Assembly: GCA_945901665.1 (NCBI GenBank)
Contig: CAMDLJ010000166.1
Location: 1 to 6,236, forward strand
DNA length: 6,236 nt
Source of the DNA: Bordetella parapertussis
GTDB lineage: Bacteria > Pseudomonadota > Gammaproteobacteria > Burkholderiales > Burkholderiaceae
Direction: 5' to 3'
In this document: positions 5,318 to 6,236 of the stretch, in pieces
Position numbering within the stretch: position 1 is the first letter of the stretch
Layout of the letters: the number at the start of each line of letters is the position of its first letter
Position numbers and translations under genes: made by a program
Notes under the pieces: generated by a model
The model's database searches: none
Told to the model about the DNA's origin: nothing
Seen by the model: only the letters and a program-made list of their open reading frames with translations

Positions 5318-5893
5318 ATGATCGGCAAGTTGAGCGGCACCCTGAGCGAAAAAAATCCGCCCCAAGTTCTGGTGGATTGCCACGGCGTGGGCTATGAGGT
5401 GGATGTGCCCATGAGCACCTTCTACAACCTGCCGGCGGTGGGCGAAAAAGTGTCGCTGTTGACCCATTTTGTGGTGCGTGAAGACGCGCAAATTTTGTAT
5501 GGCTTTGGCTCGCCCGAGGAACGCGCCGCGTTTCGCCAGTTGATCAAAATTTCGGGCGTGGGGCCACGCACCGCTTTGGGTGTGCTCAGTGGGATGAGCG
5601 TGTCCGAGTTGGCCCAAGCCATCACCTTGCAAGAGGCGGGCCGCTTGGTCAAGATTCCTGGCATTGGCAAAAAAACCGCTGAGCGGCTGCTGCTCGAACT
5701 CAAAGGCAAGATGGGCGCTGACTTGGGACCTGCCACAGCCTTGCCCACAGACCATACCCAAAACGACATCTTGCAAGCGCTGGTGGCACTGGGTTACAGC
5801 GACAAAGAAGCGGCCTTGAGCCTCAAAGCCTTGCCAGCCGGTGTGGGTGTGAGCGAAGGCATCAAGTTCGCCCTCAAGGCATTGGCGCGGTAA
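5318..5893 (+). CDS. ruvA: Holliday junction branch migration protein RuvA
   Basis: This is the DNA-binding subunit of the RuvAB motor. A tetramer holds the open Holliday junction while RuvB pumps DNA through it. At 191 residues it is the normal size. Domain I (about 1-62, OB fold) opens with MIGKLSGTL and ends with [12 protein letters not shown] at 52-63; E55 and D56 correspond to the acidic pin residues of E. coli RuvA. Domain II has two helix-hairpin-helix motifs, SGVGPRTA at 79-86 and [11 protein letters not shown] at 114-124. A linker rich in Ala, Pro and Thr follows, and domain III (about 145-191) is the mobile RuvB-binding part. The ATG at 5318 gives exactly the family N-terminus. The stop is TAA 5891-5893 and ruvB starts 8 bp later, the standard ruvAB pair. 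No ruvC lies immediately upstream; the neighbour is the divergent phoH gene. Confidence 0.97.
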   Translation: MIGKLSGTLSEKNPPQVLVDCHGVGYEVDVPMSTFYNLPAVGEKVSLLTHFVVREDAQILYGFGSPEERAAFRQLIKISGVGPRTALGVLSGMSVSELAQAITLQEAGRLVKIPGIGKKTAERLLLELKGKMGADLGPATALPTDHTQNDILQALVALGYSDKEAALSLKALPAGVGVSEGIKFALKALAR

Positions 5894-5901
5894 GTCAAGC
5901 G

Positions 5902-6236
5902 ATGAGCATACAAACCGATAACTTTGGCGAAGACTTCAATACTGCACCACGCGTGGTGTCGGCTGCGCCAGTGAGCCCACGCGAAGAAGCGATTGAGCGG
6001 GCCCTGCGCCCCAAGCTGCTGCAAGAGTATGTGGGTCAAGCCAAGGTGCGCGAGCAGTTGGAAATTTTCATTGGTGCGGCACGCAACCGCGATGAAGCCC
6101 TCGACCACGTGCTGCTGTTTGGGCCGCCGGGTTTGGGCAAAACCACGCTCAGCCACATCATTGCGCAAGAGCTGGGTGTGAACCTGCGCCAAACCAGTGG
6201 GCCGGTGTTGGAAAAACCCAAGGACTTGGCCGCGCT
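5902..6236 (+). CDS. ruvB: Holliday junction helicase RuvB (3' end missing)
   Basis: AAA+ motor of the RuvAB complex. Only the first 111 codons plus two bases are present; full-length proteins are about 340-350 residues, so roughly a third is visible. After a variable N-terminal stretch of about 30 residues come [14 protein letters not shown] (33-46), a strong RuvB signature, then [20 protein letters not shown], in which GPPGLGKT at 74-81 is the Walker A, and the segment [13 protein letters not shown]. Walker B, the sensor residues and the winged-helix domain lie beyond the window. The ATG at 5902 is 8 bp after the ruvA stop, with no strong ribosome site, so translation is probably coupled to ruvA. 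The frame is intact up to the edge. Confidence 0.96.
   Translation, partial: MSIQTDNFGEDFNTAPRVVSAAPVSPREEAIERALRPKLLQEYVGQAKVREQLEIFIGAARNRDEALDHVLLFGPPGLGKTTLSHIIAQELGVNLRQTSGPVLEKPKDLAA

Noticed and set aside
5278..5340. Longer phoH start from the GTG at 5340
   Set aside because: It would cover the whole divergent gap and the first codons of ruvA; the extra 21 residues have no match to the family as I remember it.
5207..5776. Minus-strand open frame opposite ruvA
   Set aside because: In codon register with ruvA and lacking motifs; ruvA is fully supported.

Overview
This window looks like an ordinary stretch of a betaproteobacterial chromosome. The best guess is order Burkholderiales, family Comamonadaceae (the Limnohabitans/Rhodoferax neighbourhood). 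That rests on the moderately GC-rich composition, frequent TTG leucine codons, near absence of TTA, CTA and TCA codons, and the remembered protein style of YbeY, the PhoH-like protein, MaoC and RuvAB. The genus is a guess. Nothing in the window looks horizontally acquired: I see no IS element, phage gene, CRISPR array, tRNA, rRNA or toxin-antitoxin pair.

Layout from left to right. (1) The 3' three-quarters of tyrS (tyrosyl-tRNA synthetase) run rightward and end at 954. (2) A cation diffusion facilitator (CDF) transporter follows at 996-1925. (3) dbpA, a DEAD-box RNA helicase that acts on 23S rRNA, lies at 1965-3344. These three point the same way with gaps of about 40 bp. Both downstream genes have a -10-like hexamer exactly 6 bases before their ATG and no good Shine-Dalgarno sequence. 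(4) A leftward group converges on dbpA. Read in its own direction it is phoH-like (ybeZ) at 5277-4333, ybeY at 4328-3873, then a MaoC-type hotdog dehydratase at 3851-3384. Spacing is tight (4 bp and 21 bp), which suggests one operon. (5) From a divergent region of only 40 bp, ruvA (5318-5893) runs rightward and is followed after 8 bp by ruvB, which the window edge cuts off.

Functional themes. RNA and ribosome quality dominate: TyrRS charges tRNA, DbpA remodels the 50S peptidyl-transferase region, YbeY is the rRNA maturation and quality-control endoribonuclease, and the PhoH-like ATPase is its usual partner. RuvAB is the Holliday-junction branch-migration motor. The CDF transporter (metal efflux) and the MaoC protein (fatty-acyl or hydroxyacyl-CoA chemistry) are the two genes whose substrates cannot be read from sequence.

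I did not find a previously undescribed system. The points worth a second look are small: the leaderless-type start architecture, a TTG start for phoH, a G7 tract at the maoC start, an A9 run inside ybeY, a non-standard metal-site quartet in the CDF transporter, and MaoC directly following ybeY.
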